From Thermincola ferriacetica (GTDB lineage Bacteria > Bacillota > Thermincolia > Thermincolales > Thermincolaceae): DNA of 64,000 nt. Below, in pieces: positions 9,672 through 17,195 of the stretch. Where the stretch lies: NCBI RefSeq assembly GCF_001263415.1, contig NZ_LGTE01000003.1:62001-126000 (forward strand), in the 5' to 3' direction. Position 1 is the first letter of the stretch, and each line of letters begins with the position of its first letter. The notes under the pieces are model-generated. The model was not told the DNA's origin, made no database searches, and saw only the letters and a list, made by a program, of their open reading frames with translations. The position numbers were made by a program, and so were the translations under genes.

Positions 9672-10723
9672 ACGAAATACTCCGTTTTTGCCTGGGGAAA
9701 GAATTCCTTCACCATACTTTTCATAAAGCTTTCTATTTCCTGTAGCGTTTCTTTAGGATAGATGAATTTTCCGTATCCGAATTGTCCGAATTTAAATTGC
9801 CGTTGTTGTTCTTCCATCGGCAAGTCACTTTGCGGAAACAGGCTTAAAATATTGGCCTTAGCCCGTCTGGTAAACCGGTGAGTAATAAATTCAAAAGTCA
9901 GGTCCTGTACCTTGCCCAATTGACAATAAAGCTCTTCAAACAATTTTCTGTAGTCCTGCTGCCACCCATCATATACAAAAATGGGGGCAACGATAAACCC
10001 CAGCGGATATCCGGCCTTAAATACTTTGCCCGCAGCCTGTATTCTTTCCTTTAGGGGCGGGGTCCGGCGTTCATAACGTGAAATGACTTGGTCACTGTTA
10101 ATACTGAATCTGAAACGGGTGTGGCCGTTATGTTGCAGACTGAGCAAACCCTCTACTTCAGTAAATTTTGTGACAAAGCGGAAACGCCCGTATTCCTGCT
10201 GCCCAAAAAACTCTATGGCCCGGCGCAATGCCCCAGACAAATACTCAACCGGCACCGGGTCCGATGTAGCCGCCCCTTCAAAAATTGTTATCTCGGGTTT
10301 ACGCTGATTAATGTATTCGCGGGCCCGGGTCAGAATTTCCTCAATATTGACATAAACCCGGACATAAGGCTTTTTACCCAGAGTGGTATTGAGATAACAG
10401 TATTCACACATCCCCGGGCAACTGGTAACTAAAGGCAACTGGTAGTGCGCGGAGGGTTTGCAGGATTCGAAATTTTTACTTCTGCGCACACCAACCACCA
10501 AGGTCCTTTTTGCTTCGCGGTAACTCATTTGTGGCGTATCACCGGGTATGCCCGTAACCCTGTTGTGGGACCCGACCATTTTAATTTCCGTCCCTTCTTT
10601 TTGGACCCGCTCGTAGATTTGTCTGCCCAAAGGATAATTAAGGGCCTCCTGCTCAAAATAAACGCGAACAGGTTGAAACAAGTTAGTTGTCTTTTTTTTG
10701 GAAACCTCTAATGCGGTCTTCAT
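9668..10723 (-). CDS. splB: Spore photoproduct lyase (radical SAM DNA repair)
   Basis: 351 residues, aligning by eye over its full length with Bacillus SplB. The radical-SAM cluster motif is TSCPGMCEYCYL (C102, C106, C109), followed by the family segment KKPYVRVYVN. FRFSINSD and GYPLGFIVAPIF are also conserved. The enzyme reverses the 5-thyminyl-5,6-dihydrothymine lesion in germinating spores. Where Bacillus has its catalytic cysteine in FEASCTSD, this protein has FEGAATSD; instead it has C88 in NFESCKPS. I recall this arrangement from the Clostridium acetobutylicum enzyme. The start overlaps the upstream small ORF stop (ATGA), implying translational coupling. It implies an endospore former. 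Confidence 0.92.
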   Translation of the reverse strand: MKTALEVSKKKTTNLFQPVRVYFEQEALNYPLGRQIYERVQKEGTEIKMVGSHNRVTGIPGDTPQMSYREAKRTLVVGVRRSKNFESCKPSAHYQLPLVTSCPGMCEYCYLNTTLGKKPYVRVYVNIEEILTRAREYINQRKPEITIFEGAATSDPVPVEYLSGALRRAIEFFGQQEYGRFRFVTKFTEVEGLLSLQHNGHTRFRFSINSDQVISRYERRTPPLKERIQAAGKVFKAGYPLGFIVAPIFVYDGWQQDYRKLFEELYCQLGKVQDLTFEFITHRFTRRAKANILSLFPQSDLPMEEQQRQFKFGQFGYGKFIYPKETLQEIESFMKSMVKEFFPQAKTEYFV

Positions 10724-10905
10724 TCTTTTGCTATAGGTGCGTCAACCTTTTTCTCCTTATTCATGATCTGGTTGGCCGGGTCAGGGTTATCTTCTATCAT
10801 TATCTCCCTGTCAAGGGGGCGGCCCGCCACATTGGCCTGGATGGCAGAACCCAACTCCGTGGGGACAAAGTCATGTACATCACGTCTGTTCTTATCGTCT
10901 TTCAT
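10720..10905 (-). CDS. Hypothetical 61-aa protein coupled to splB
   Basis: A short charged, probably disordered protein with no membrane segment. It has an excellent ribosome site (GAAGGAGG, about 7 nt before the ATG) and its TGA overlaps the splB ATG, so it is almost certainly translated and coupled to it. It occupies the place of Bacillus splA upstream of splB, but I see no sequence resemblance to SplA, a TRAP-like protein of about 79 residues. A role in regulating or assisting the lyase is only inferred from coupling. Confidence 0.75.
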   Translation of the reverse strand: MKDDKNRRDVHDFVPTELGSAIQANVAGRPLDREIMIEDNPDPANQIMNKEKKVDAPIAKE

Positions 10906-10971
10906 TTTCTAACCTCCTTCGGGTTTTATTATCCCCAACTCCGCCCCACCCAACCCGTTCCCCCAAAAAAA

Positions 10972-11122
10972 TTCTGAGTAAATATACTCAATGTTTGAAG
11001 ATGGCGAAGGCCGCCGGGAAGTCCGGCACTCAACTCAAGTTAAGTGCTCGGACGGGAGGCGGCCTTGCTTTTTAAGAAGTCAATATGAAACTTTGTCTAT
11101 AACTTTTTCTGAGTAAATGTAC
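10972..11122. other. Large hairpin flanked by short direct repeats
   Basis: Two copies of TTCTGAGTAAAT[AG]TAC (10972-10987 and 11107-11122) flank a long hairpin. Its outer arms are AAGGCCGCC (11007-11015) and GGCGGCCTT (11058-11066), with inner arms around GTCCG/CGGAC and ACT/AGT. On the plus strand it is followed by GCTTTTT, on the minus strand by no T-tract. It may be a structured RNA, a terminator for an unseen plus-strand transcript, or a small mobile hairpin. No ORF in it. Confidence 0.4.
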
Positions 11123-11138
11123 ACAAATTTTTCTCCAG

Positions 11139-11891
11139 TTAGATGCCTGTTTTTTGAATTATCTCGCGCACAGCCTGAACTGCCACGGAACCATCGGGAA
11201 GATCAAACAATGGTTTGCTCTTCAGGTCAAATTCAGCTACCATCGGGTCATATGGAATGGTACCAATAAGTTCCACACCTGTTGCTTTAATCTCATCCAT
11301 TAAATCATCTATACCCTGTTCCATTGTCTTGGTTACTATAAGATATACTTTTTTTACAGGAGTGGACAGGTTTTTGACAATCTGGTTAACCCTACCGGCG
11401 GAACGAATTCCTCTGGCCGATGCATCACTGATTATAAAGAGATAGTCCACGTTCTGAATAACCTGGCGGCTTAAGTGTTCAAGGCCGGCCTCATTATCAG
11501 TCACTACATAATCATAATTATCCCGCAGACTGGCTAGATGGTCCCTTAACAGGTTGTTAGGATAACAATAACAACCGGAGCCCTCGGGTACACCCATTAC
11601 CAATAAATCGATATACTGGGTTTCAATTAACGCCTGGCTTAGTCTCCATTTCATAAAGGCTTCTTTGGTCATTCCGCTGGGAATTGTTTGACCGGACTTT
11701 ACTTCGTCGACGGCGTCAGAAATAGTAGTATCCACTTCCAGCCCTAAAGCCTCGTTCAGGTTAGCGTTGGGGTCTGCATCAACGGCCAGTATGGCGGCTT
11801 TTTTGTTTTTAACTAACTCCCTTAAAAGTATAGCAGTAAATGTAGTTTTCCCAGTACCGCCTTTTCCGGCAACGGCTATCAGTTTCGACAT
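11139..11891 (-). CDS. cooC: CooC-type nickel-inserting ATPase for CO dehydrogenase
   Basis: 250 residues from the ATG at 11891, supported by AAGGAGGGACAGCA upstream; an upstream start at 11912 would swallow this site. The deviant Walker A motif AVAGKGGTGKTTFTA is at the N-terminus. The CxC motif that binds metal at the dimer interface in CooC is visible as GSGCYCYPNNLLR (about 110-122). Walker B/switch elements include VVTDNEAGLEH. CooC loads Ni into the C-cluster of carbon monoxide dehydrogenase or acetyl-CoA synthase. No CODH gene lies in the window, so it is an orphan here, but it points to CO or Wood-Ljungdahl metabolism. Confidence 0.88.
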   Translation of the reverse strand: MSKLIAVAGKGGTGKTTFTAILLRELVKNKKAAILAVDADPNANLNEALGLEVDTTISDAVDEVKSGQTIPSGMTKEAFMKWRLSQALIETQYIDLLVMGVPEGSGCYCYPNNLLRDHLASLRDNYDYVVTDNEAGLEHLSRQVIQNVDYLFIISDASARGIRSAGRVNQIVKNLSTPVKKVYLIVTKTMEQGIDDLMDEIKATGVELIGTIPYDPMVAEFDLKSKPLFDLPDGSVAVQAVREIIQKTGI

Positions 11892-12001
11892 TGCTGTCCC
11901 TCCTTGAAGCATTGGTGTATTGTCTGAAAATTCTATTCATTCTCTTGTTATTATCATACCGCAAAGTCCGGAAATTAACAACCCCCTAAATTACGTAAAT
12001 G

Positions 12002-12751
12002 CTAAGAACTAAGCGCCTGATTCAAGAAGTAATCCCGTAACCCGTCGGCCAAAGCTTTGGCCAGCCCTTTTTGATAATCTTGGTTTGACAGTAGCCTTTT
12101 TTCTTCGGGATGAGTCATAAAACCCATCTCGACCAGAGCTGCTGGGATTTTAGCATTTCTAAGCAGGTAATAGTTGGCCGTGCACGCCTTATGAATAGCC
12201 AGTTCCCCTTCTTTTTTGTAATCGGCTACATAATGGTTTAACTGGGCCGCCAAACATTCGGCCAGCATTTTTCCAGATTCCGAATTTTTATGGTAATAAA
12301 CAAAAGCTCCCCTGGTTCTGTGCGCCCCCCGACAGGCATTTACATGCAGACTGATAAATACATCGGCTCCACTTTCATTCATTAATTTTCTGCGGCCGTC
12401 CATATCCCGGTGGTAACGTTTTTTGCCAGGGTCACCTTTTTCCGTTACGTCACTGTCATCAGTCCTGGTCATAATAACTTCGGCCCCGCCAAGAACCAGC
12501 AGCTCTCTAAGTTTCAGAGCCACTTCAAGGTTTACCGTTTTTTCTTTAAAACCGGAAGAATCGTTGGCCCCGCTGTCGACTCCTCCGTGTCCCGGGTCAA
12601 GCACTATTTTTTTTCCCTGTAAAGGATAATAAGCCTTACGGGCCAAAGCGCTTGCAGCCCAGTGATAAAGGCCCGTTGTCAAAAAAAGAGCAGCAATAAA
12701 AAGTACCACCATTTTTTTTCTGATAATGAAAAGCAAAGTCCTACCAGCCAT
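12002..12751 (-). CDS. cwlD: N-acetylmuramoyl-L-alanine amidase (Amidase_3, CwlD-like)
   Basis: 249 residues. An N-terminal membrane/signal helix (about 12-33) precedes the Amidase_3 zinc hydrolase fold, with ligands and catalytic residues in LDPGHGGVDSGA, EKTVNLEVALKL, ISLHVNA and ALVEMGFMTHPEE. It is a single compact domain without a wall-binding module. That size and architecture match CwlD, which with PdaA makes the muramic-delta-lactam of spore cortex. I assign it as CwlD-like; a vegetative amidase of similar size remains possible. Confidence 0.85.
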   Translation of the reverse strand: MAGRTLLFIIRKKMVVLFIAALFLTTGLYHWAASALARKAYYPLQGKKIVLDPGHGGVDSGANDSSGFKEKTVNLEVALKLRELLVLGGAEVIMTRTDDSDVTEKGDPGKKRYHRDMDGRRKLMNESGADVFISLHVNACRGAHRTRGAFVYYHKNSESGKMLAECLAAQLNHYVADYKKEGELAIHKACTANYYLLRNAKIPAALVEMGFMTHPEEKRLLSNQDYQKGLAKALADGLRDYFLNQALSS

Positions 12752-12835
12752 ATCTTTCCCCCTTTTCCTGAATGCCTATCAAGAAAATATATGGGGAAAA
12801 ACAGCATGGTAGAATTAAAAGTATGGAAAAACCTC

Positions 12836-14863
12836 TTACTTTTCTGCCGCTTCCTTTGCCGCCCTTGCCTGGTTAATTATTTCTTCGGCCAGCCGAGCCG
12901 GAACCTCTTCATATTGAGCAAATTCCATAGTAAACTGGCCACGGCCCTGGGTCATAGACTTTAGATCAATGGCATACCTGTACATTTCTGCCAAAGGAAC
13001 CTGAGCCTTTACCACTGTATACTTACCTAGCGGATCCATACCAAGAATACGTCCGCGCTTGGTATTGAAGTCACTGATAATATCGCCCATATAACCTTCG
13101 GGCACTGTCACTTCTACATTCATAACCGGCTCTAACAATATTGGCTTTGCCTGCAACACACCTTTTTTAAAAGCCTGGGCCGATGCAATTTTAAAGGCCA
13201 TTTCTGACGAATCAACGGGATGATGTGAACCATCGTAAACCACTGCCTTAATGCCTGTTACGGGGTAGCCGGCTATCACACCCTCAGCCATCGCTTCACG
13301 GATTCCTTTCTCCACAGCCGGGATGTATTGTTTGGGCACGGCGCCACCGAAGATTTCTTCGTCAAACTCAAATTCTTTATCCATTAGAGGTTCCAATCTC
13401 AACCATACATGGCCGTATTGTCCGTGTCCACCTGTCTGTTTCTTATGTTTACCTTCCACCTTTACGGTAGCTCTGATAGTTTCACGGTAAGGTACCCGTG
13501 GGTCCTTCATAACTACATCAACGCCAAACTTACGCTTCATTTTTTCCAAAACAATATCAATGTGGGCTTCGCCCATTCCGGTTAAAATTGTTTCATGGGT
13601 TTCCATATTCTTTTCCACACGCAGGCAGGGGTCTTCCTCCAGGCACTTATGAATAGCATTCCCCAGTTTATCCTCGTCACCTTTTGTCCTGGGAGCGATG
13701 GCCACCGACAAAGTAGGGACGGGGAATACTATAGGATCAAGTTTGACGTCTTTCTCCTTCAGGCACAATGTATCGTTGGTATCTGTATTCTGCAGTTTTA
13801 CCAGACCTACTATATCCCCCGCCCAGGCTTCGGTTATGGGTTGGGTAGTCTTCCCCCGCACAAATAAAATCTGCCCCACCTTTTCGGCCTGGTTTTTGGT
13901 GCTGTTAAATAAAGGCGTATCGGCAGCAAGCCTACCGCTGTAAATCCGGACAAAATTCATTTTGCCCACATAGGGGTCAACAATAGTTTTAAAGACCAAA
14001 GCAGATAAAGGTTCAGTACTTCTGTCTTCAGGACTGGGCATATAATTAACGACAAAATCCAGTAACTGCACGGCGCCCTGGTTTTTATTAGCAGAGCCGC
14101 AAAGAACCGGATTTATTTTTCCCTCTTTTATACCCAATTTGAGACCGGTAATAATTTCCTCCTTGGTGAGCTCTTCCCCATTCAAATACTTTTCCAGCGC
14201 CTGGTCCGTCATTTCTGCTGCCGATTCGATGAGTTTTTCGCGGTAAGTTGCCACCTCTCCGCTAATTCCCGCCGGTATTTCTACTTCTTTTACCTTACCG
14301 TTAGTTTCATATTGGTAAGCCTTCTGTTCCACCACATCAACAAAACCCTGAAAGGTTTCGGCTTCCCCAATAGGGATCTGTAACGGCACAAAGTTTCCGT
14401 TCAGGTTGTCCTGTAAACTGGCTAAAGTTTTTTGAAAACTGGCATTTTCCCGATCCATTTTATTTATAAACACTACCCGGGGCTTTTTGTCTCCGTCAAT
14501 TATATTCCAGATAATTTCCGTTTGCACTTCCACTCCGGCTGCAGCACAGACTACAAAAACGGCACTGTCCACCGCTCGCAAAGTAGCTTTAACGTCGCCG
14601 ATAAAGTCTGCGTAACCAGGGGTATCAATTAGATTAACCTTACAGTCTTTCCATTCTACCGGCACCAATGTGGCATGAATGGTAATCTGCCTTTTTATTT
14701 CTTCAGGGTGATAATCTGCCGTGGTCGTTCCATCTTCTACTCTTCCTAACCTGTTAATGGCTCCGGTGTTAAACAGCATAGCTTCTACCAAACTTGTTTT
14801 TCCGGCACCCCCGTGGGCAACAATGCCTATGTTTCTGAGCTGGCCTGCTTGATAATTTTTCAT
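12836..14863 (-). CDS. Elongation factor G-like GTPase (EF-G paralogue)
   Basis: 675 residues, slightly shorter than canonical EF-G. G1 is GIVAHGGAGKTSLVE, where housekeeping EF-G has AHIDAGKTT. G3 is DTPGYADF and G4 NKMD. Domains II to V follow in the usual order, including KMKRKFGVDVV and the domain IV/V junction GGHGQYGHVWLRLEP. The altered P-loop and position away from str/tuf genes mark it as an EF-G-like paralogue of the type seen as second copies in clostridia and Thermotoga, not the main factor. Suggested roles of such paralogues include ribosome recycling or rescue, but none can be read from sequence. Strong ATG context; unlinked to neighbours. Confidence 0.88.
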   Translation of the reverse strand: MKNYQAGQLRNIGIVAHGGAGKTSLVEAMLFNTGAINRLGRVEDGTTTADYHPEEIKRQITIHATLVPVEWKDCKVNLIDTPGYADFIGDVKATLRAVDSAVFVVCAAAGVEVQTEIIWNIIDGDKKPRVVFINKMDRENASFQKTLASLQDNLNGNFVPLQIPIGEAETFQGFVDVVEQKAYQYETNGKVKEVEIPAGISGEVATYREKLIESAAEMTDQALEKYLNGEELTKEEIITGLKLGIKEGKINPVLCGSANKNQGAVQLLDFVVNYMPSPEDRSTEPLSALVFKTIVDPYVGKMNFVRIYSGRLAADTPLFNSTKNQAEKVGQILFVRGKTTQPITEAWAGDIVGLVKLQNTDTNDTLCLKEKDVKLDPIVFPVPTLSVAIAPRTKGDEDKLGNAIHKCLEEDPCLRVEKNMETHETILTGMGEAHIDIVLEKMKRKFGVDVVMKDPRVPYRETIRATVKVEGKHKKQTGGHGQYGHVWLRLEPLMDKEFEFDEEIFGGAVPKQYIPAVEKGIREAMAEGVIAGYPVTGIKAVVYDGSHHPVDSSEMAFKIASAQAFKKGVLQAKPILLEPVMNVEVTVPEGYMGDIISDFNTKRGRILGMDPLGKYTVVKAQVPLAEMYRYAIDLKSMTQGRGQFTMEFAQYEEVPARLAEEIINQARAAKEAAEK

Positions 14864-15062
14864 TTACTACGCCTCCCACCATTTTTAAAATTTAAGGAAA
14901 TCATGCTTTATTTCCTGCCATGGGGTCAAAAACTCTAAATGTCAGTTTGAAAACCGGTTTAGAAAAATCAGGCTATACCCCCTTTGCTTTAATGGTTTTT
15001 GATGTCATGCCCCCAAAATCCGCCAAAAAACAATTTTTTATATTAAAAAATTGGACAACGCG

Positions 15063-15093
15063 AAAAAAAGAACGGCACAAAAATAGGCCGTTC
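15063..15093 (-). terminator. Terminator of the 47-aa mini-gene
   Basis: Hairpin GAACGGC...GCCGTTC (15070-15093) followed on the minus strand by TTTTTTT, directly after the small ORF stop. Confidence 0.8.
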
Positions 15094-15237
15094 TTATCCA
15101 TAAATCTGTTTTCCGTTTTTATTTGTCCTACCGACAATCATAGCATCAGCAGCAGTCAAAACCCTGCGGGCCCTGACTATGTCCTCACCGGACCAGACTT
15201 TATTCAAGCCCCATGCAGTAAAACTACAAACTAACAT
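15094..15237 (-). CDS. Hypothetical 47-aa protein
   Basis: A short ORF with a clear ribosome site (TTTGGAG, 8 nt before the ATG) that stops exactly at the base of a strong terminator hairpin. It is therefore a compact free-standing gene. It begins MLVCSFTAWGLNKVW and ends TNKNGKQIYG, with a basic, helix-prone middle (EDIVRARRVLTAADAM). No family recognised and no membrane segment. It lies between the EF-G paralogue and a divergent selenoprotein gene. Confidence 0.6.
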   Translation of the reverse strand: MLVCSFTAWGLNKVWSGEDIVRARRVLTAADAMIVGRTNKNGKQIYG

Positions 15238-15406
15238 AAGACCATCTCCAAATTAAGCTGTCATAAAAGACAAGCAGCTATATTTATATTTTACACCCTC
15301 CGGTCATCTGAGTCAATGTCGGTAGTCAAGAATATATATATAGAATTCCGGGTAATATATGCTACAAAAAGATGTTGTTTTTTATTCAAGAAAGGAGACC
15401 ATATAA

Positions 15407-15640
15407 ATGAGTAAGGAAATTATTGTATTTACTACGCCAACCTGACCGGCATGCCTGCACCTGAAAGAGTATCTTTCAGAAAAAGGTGTTTCTTTTAAGG
15501 AACGTAATGTGGCCGAAGACCCGACTGCTCGTGAGGAAATGATTACACAAACCAAAAGTATGGCCGTGCCTACCAGTATAATCGACGGCGAAGTCGTCAT
15601 AGGTTTTGATAAGTCCAAAATCGAGCGTCTTTTACAGTGA
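15407..15640 (+). CDS. Glutaredoxin/NrdH-like selenoprotein (UGA-encoded Sec at residue 13)
   Basis: Read with TGA at 15443-15445 as selenocysteine, the frame gives 77 residues with a thioredoxin-fold glutaredoxin pattern: VFTTPT-U-PAC in place of TPTCPxC, KEYLSEKGVSF, the cis-proline TVP-like segment MAVPTSIIDG, and GFDKSKIERLL. The UGA sits exactly at the first redox cysteine. An AAGGAG site precedes the ATG by 9 nt. A bacterial SECIS-like hairpin follows the UGA, and a terminator follows the true stop. Conventional callers break this gene. It would act as a thiol-disulfide oxidoreductase, perhaps served by the thioredoxin reductase 3.5 kb away. A pseudogene is unlikely because all other codons are intact. 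Confidence 0.85.
15458..15488 (+). promoter_or_regulatory. Bacterial SECIS element
   Basis: Stem CTGAAAG / CTTTCAG (15461-15467 / 15473-15479) with loop AGTAT, and an outer CACC/GGTG pairing. The loop starts 22 nt after the UGA and has G in its second position, both within the known requirements for SelB-binding bacterial SECIS hairpins. Confidence 0.75.
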
Positions 15641-15664
15641 AAAACGTTTGCTTCTCCGTACCCG

Positions 15665-15690
15665 CCCCCGGTTCATGGCCGGGGGTTTTA
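15665..15690 (+). terminator. Terminator of selenoprotein gene
   Basis: Perfect CCCCCGG-TTCATGG-CCGGGGG hairpin followed by TTTTA, 25 bp after the stop codon. Confidence 0.85.
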
Positions 15691-15770
15691 TGTGGGCCCG
15701 TAATTACGAAAATACTAGTAAGAAATATTATTAATTTTTATCTGGAAATTACCAAAAGAAATCGACAATT

Positions 15771-15800
15771 TGCAGGAATTTGTAGGTTTGTGTCGAAGAA
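15771..15800 (+). promoter_or_regulatory. Sigma-H-like promoter of the rhodanese lipoprotein gene
   Basis: GCAGGAATT - 11 nt - GTCGAAGAA. The -35 fits the sigma-H consensus RnAGGAwWW perfectly and the spacing is right. It shares TTGCAGGA...TGTGTCGAAGAA with the site before the next chemoreceptor gene. Confidence 0.5.
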
Positions 15801-15882
15801 CTAATATTATCCATTACTACTATGTTGTGCAGTATGTTTTTCCCCTTAACGGGGACAAAAAAATGTCATGGGAGGGGTTTGC

Positions 15883-16947
15883 ATGCCTGGTAAGAAGAAG
15901 CTTCTGTTGTCCATTCTCGCCCTAGTCCTGTTGGTAGGCCTAGCGTTTACTTTTTCAGGCTGCGGTGGCGGACAGGAGGAAGGAGTGGTCCAATCGGATA
16001 CCACTGAAAACAGCACATCCGAGAACAACACTAATACACCTGCTGCCGACGGCTCCGAAACAGCCAAGATTATTGATGCTACCAACGCTTACTTAAGTTC
16101 CGGCAAAGCGCCCACTATCTCAGTTGAAGAAGTATACGAAAAAGCTGTAAAAGGCGGGGACCAAAGTTATTTCCTCTTGAGTGTCAGGAAACCTGAACAT
16201 TATGCCAAAGGGCATATTAAAGGAGCAATAAACATACCTTATCAGGAAATCTTCAAGAAGGAAAACCTGGCTAAAATACCTAAGGACAAAAAGGTTGTTG
16301 TTATTTGCTACACCGGCCATACAGCCAGCCAGGTTACATTGCTGCTTAACCAGTTAGGATACGATGCCTATGCCATGAAATATGGTATGATGGGCTGGAC
16401 CAGTAACAAAGACGTTCTTGCCATAGAACCCTTTACGAAAGCTGCTGACTACGAAGTTGACACTGCTGCTGTAGAAGCTGAAGCCAACAACGAATTGCCG
16501 GCAGTAAATACCGGCAAATCTACTACTGAAGACATCATTCTGGCCCAAACTGAAAAATATCTGACTTCCGGACGGGCGCCGACAATTTCCGTGGACGAGG
16601 TATATAATACTGTTATCAGGGGCGGCGACCAGGGATATGTTGTACTTGACATTCGCAAGCCCGAACATTACGCTAAGGGACATGTAAAAGGAGCTATCAA
16701 CGTTCCCTTCGCAGAAATTGCCAAGGAAGAAAACCTGAAAAAACTACCTAAAGACAAAAAGATTGTTGTCATCTGCTATACGGGACACACAGCCAGCCAA
16801 GCCACCATGTTCCTCAACCAGCTTGGTTATGAAGCTTATGCCATGAAGTTTGGCATGATGGGCTGGACCAGCAATAAAGACATTATCGGCCTTGAGCCTT
16901 TTGCCAAGGCTCCTGACTACCCGACAGTAGCAGGTTCCAATCCTTAA
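15883..16947 (+). CDS. Lipoprotein with two rhodanese (sulfurtransferase) domains
   Basis: 354 residues from the ATG at 15883 (GGGAGGGG upstream). A lipoprotein signal peptide ends in the lipobox TFSGC, so the mature protein is anchored to the outer membrane face by its cysteine. A Ser/Thr/Asn-rich linker follows, then two closely similar rhodanese domains (about 80-190 and 225-340). Each has the active-site loop VVICYTGHTASQ and the phrases KPEHYAKGH and AYAMKxGMMGW. The near-identity of the halves points to a recent internal duplication; both catalytic cysteines are kept. A periplasm-side sulfurtransferase or polysulfide-handling role fits, but the substrate is unknown. Confidence 0.9.
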   Translation: MPGKKKLLLSILALVLLVGLAFTFSGCGGGQEEGVVQSDTTENSTSENNTNTPAADGSETAKIIDATNAYLSSGKAPTISVEEVYEKAVKGGDQSYFLLSVRKPEHYAKGHIKGAINIPYQEIFKKENLAKIPKDKKVVVICYTGHTASQVTLLLNQLGYDAYAMKYGMMGWTSNKDVLAIEPFTKAADYEVDTAAVEAEANNELPAVNTGKSTTEDIILAQTEKYLTSGRAPTISVDEVYNTVIRGGDQGYVVLDIRKPEHYAKGHVKGAINVPFAEIAKEENLKKLPKDKKIVVICYTGHTASQATMFLNQLGYEAYAMKFGMMGWTSNKDIIGLEPFAKAPDYPTVAGSNP

Positions 16948-16970
16948 AATTTTCTAATCCGGTATACTCG

Positions 16971-17006
16971 AGAGCTTGCCGTTCAGGGCAGGCCCTCTAT
17001 TTTTTT
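16971..17006 (+). terminator. Terminator of the rhodanese gene
   Basis: Imperfect hairpin AGAG..GCC / GGC..CTCT followed by ATTTTTTT. Confidence 0.65.
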
Positions 17007-17084
17007 GTACCTAATTTCAATATCAACTTCCTTATTATTGTTTCGTAATATTTTTTTTCTATTTTTCCTTATTTTTCAATTCTT

Positions 17085-17114
17085 GCAGGATTTCTGTCAA
17101 TCTGTGTCGAAGAA
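17085..17114 (+). promoter_or_regulatory. Sigma-H-like promoter of chemoreceptor gene
   Basis: GCAGGATTT - 12 nt - GTCGAAGAA, 84 bp before the ATG. A full match to the sigma-H -35 and spacing. Confidence 0.5.
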
Positions 17115-17195
17115 TATAGTTGTTTAGATAATTCCTGGTATTCCAGTTGGCCTAAATGATCATGTAAATTCTGTCAGGGGCGGGGTGTAAAACTT

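Noticed and set aside
14920-15234. Plus-strand 104-aa ORF
   Set aside because: No ribosome site, biased low-complexity composition, and it overlaps a better-supported minus-strand mini-gene and its terminator.
4063-17111. TGTCGAA boxes read as Spo0A binding sites
   Set aside because: The upstream AGGA element at a fixed 11-12 nt and constant orientation fit a sigma-H promoter better; Spo0A binding is not excluded.
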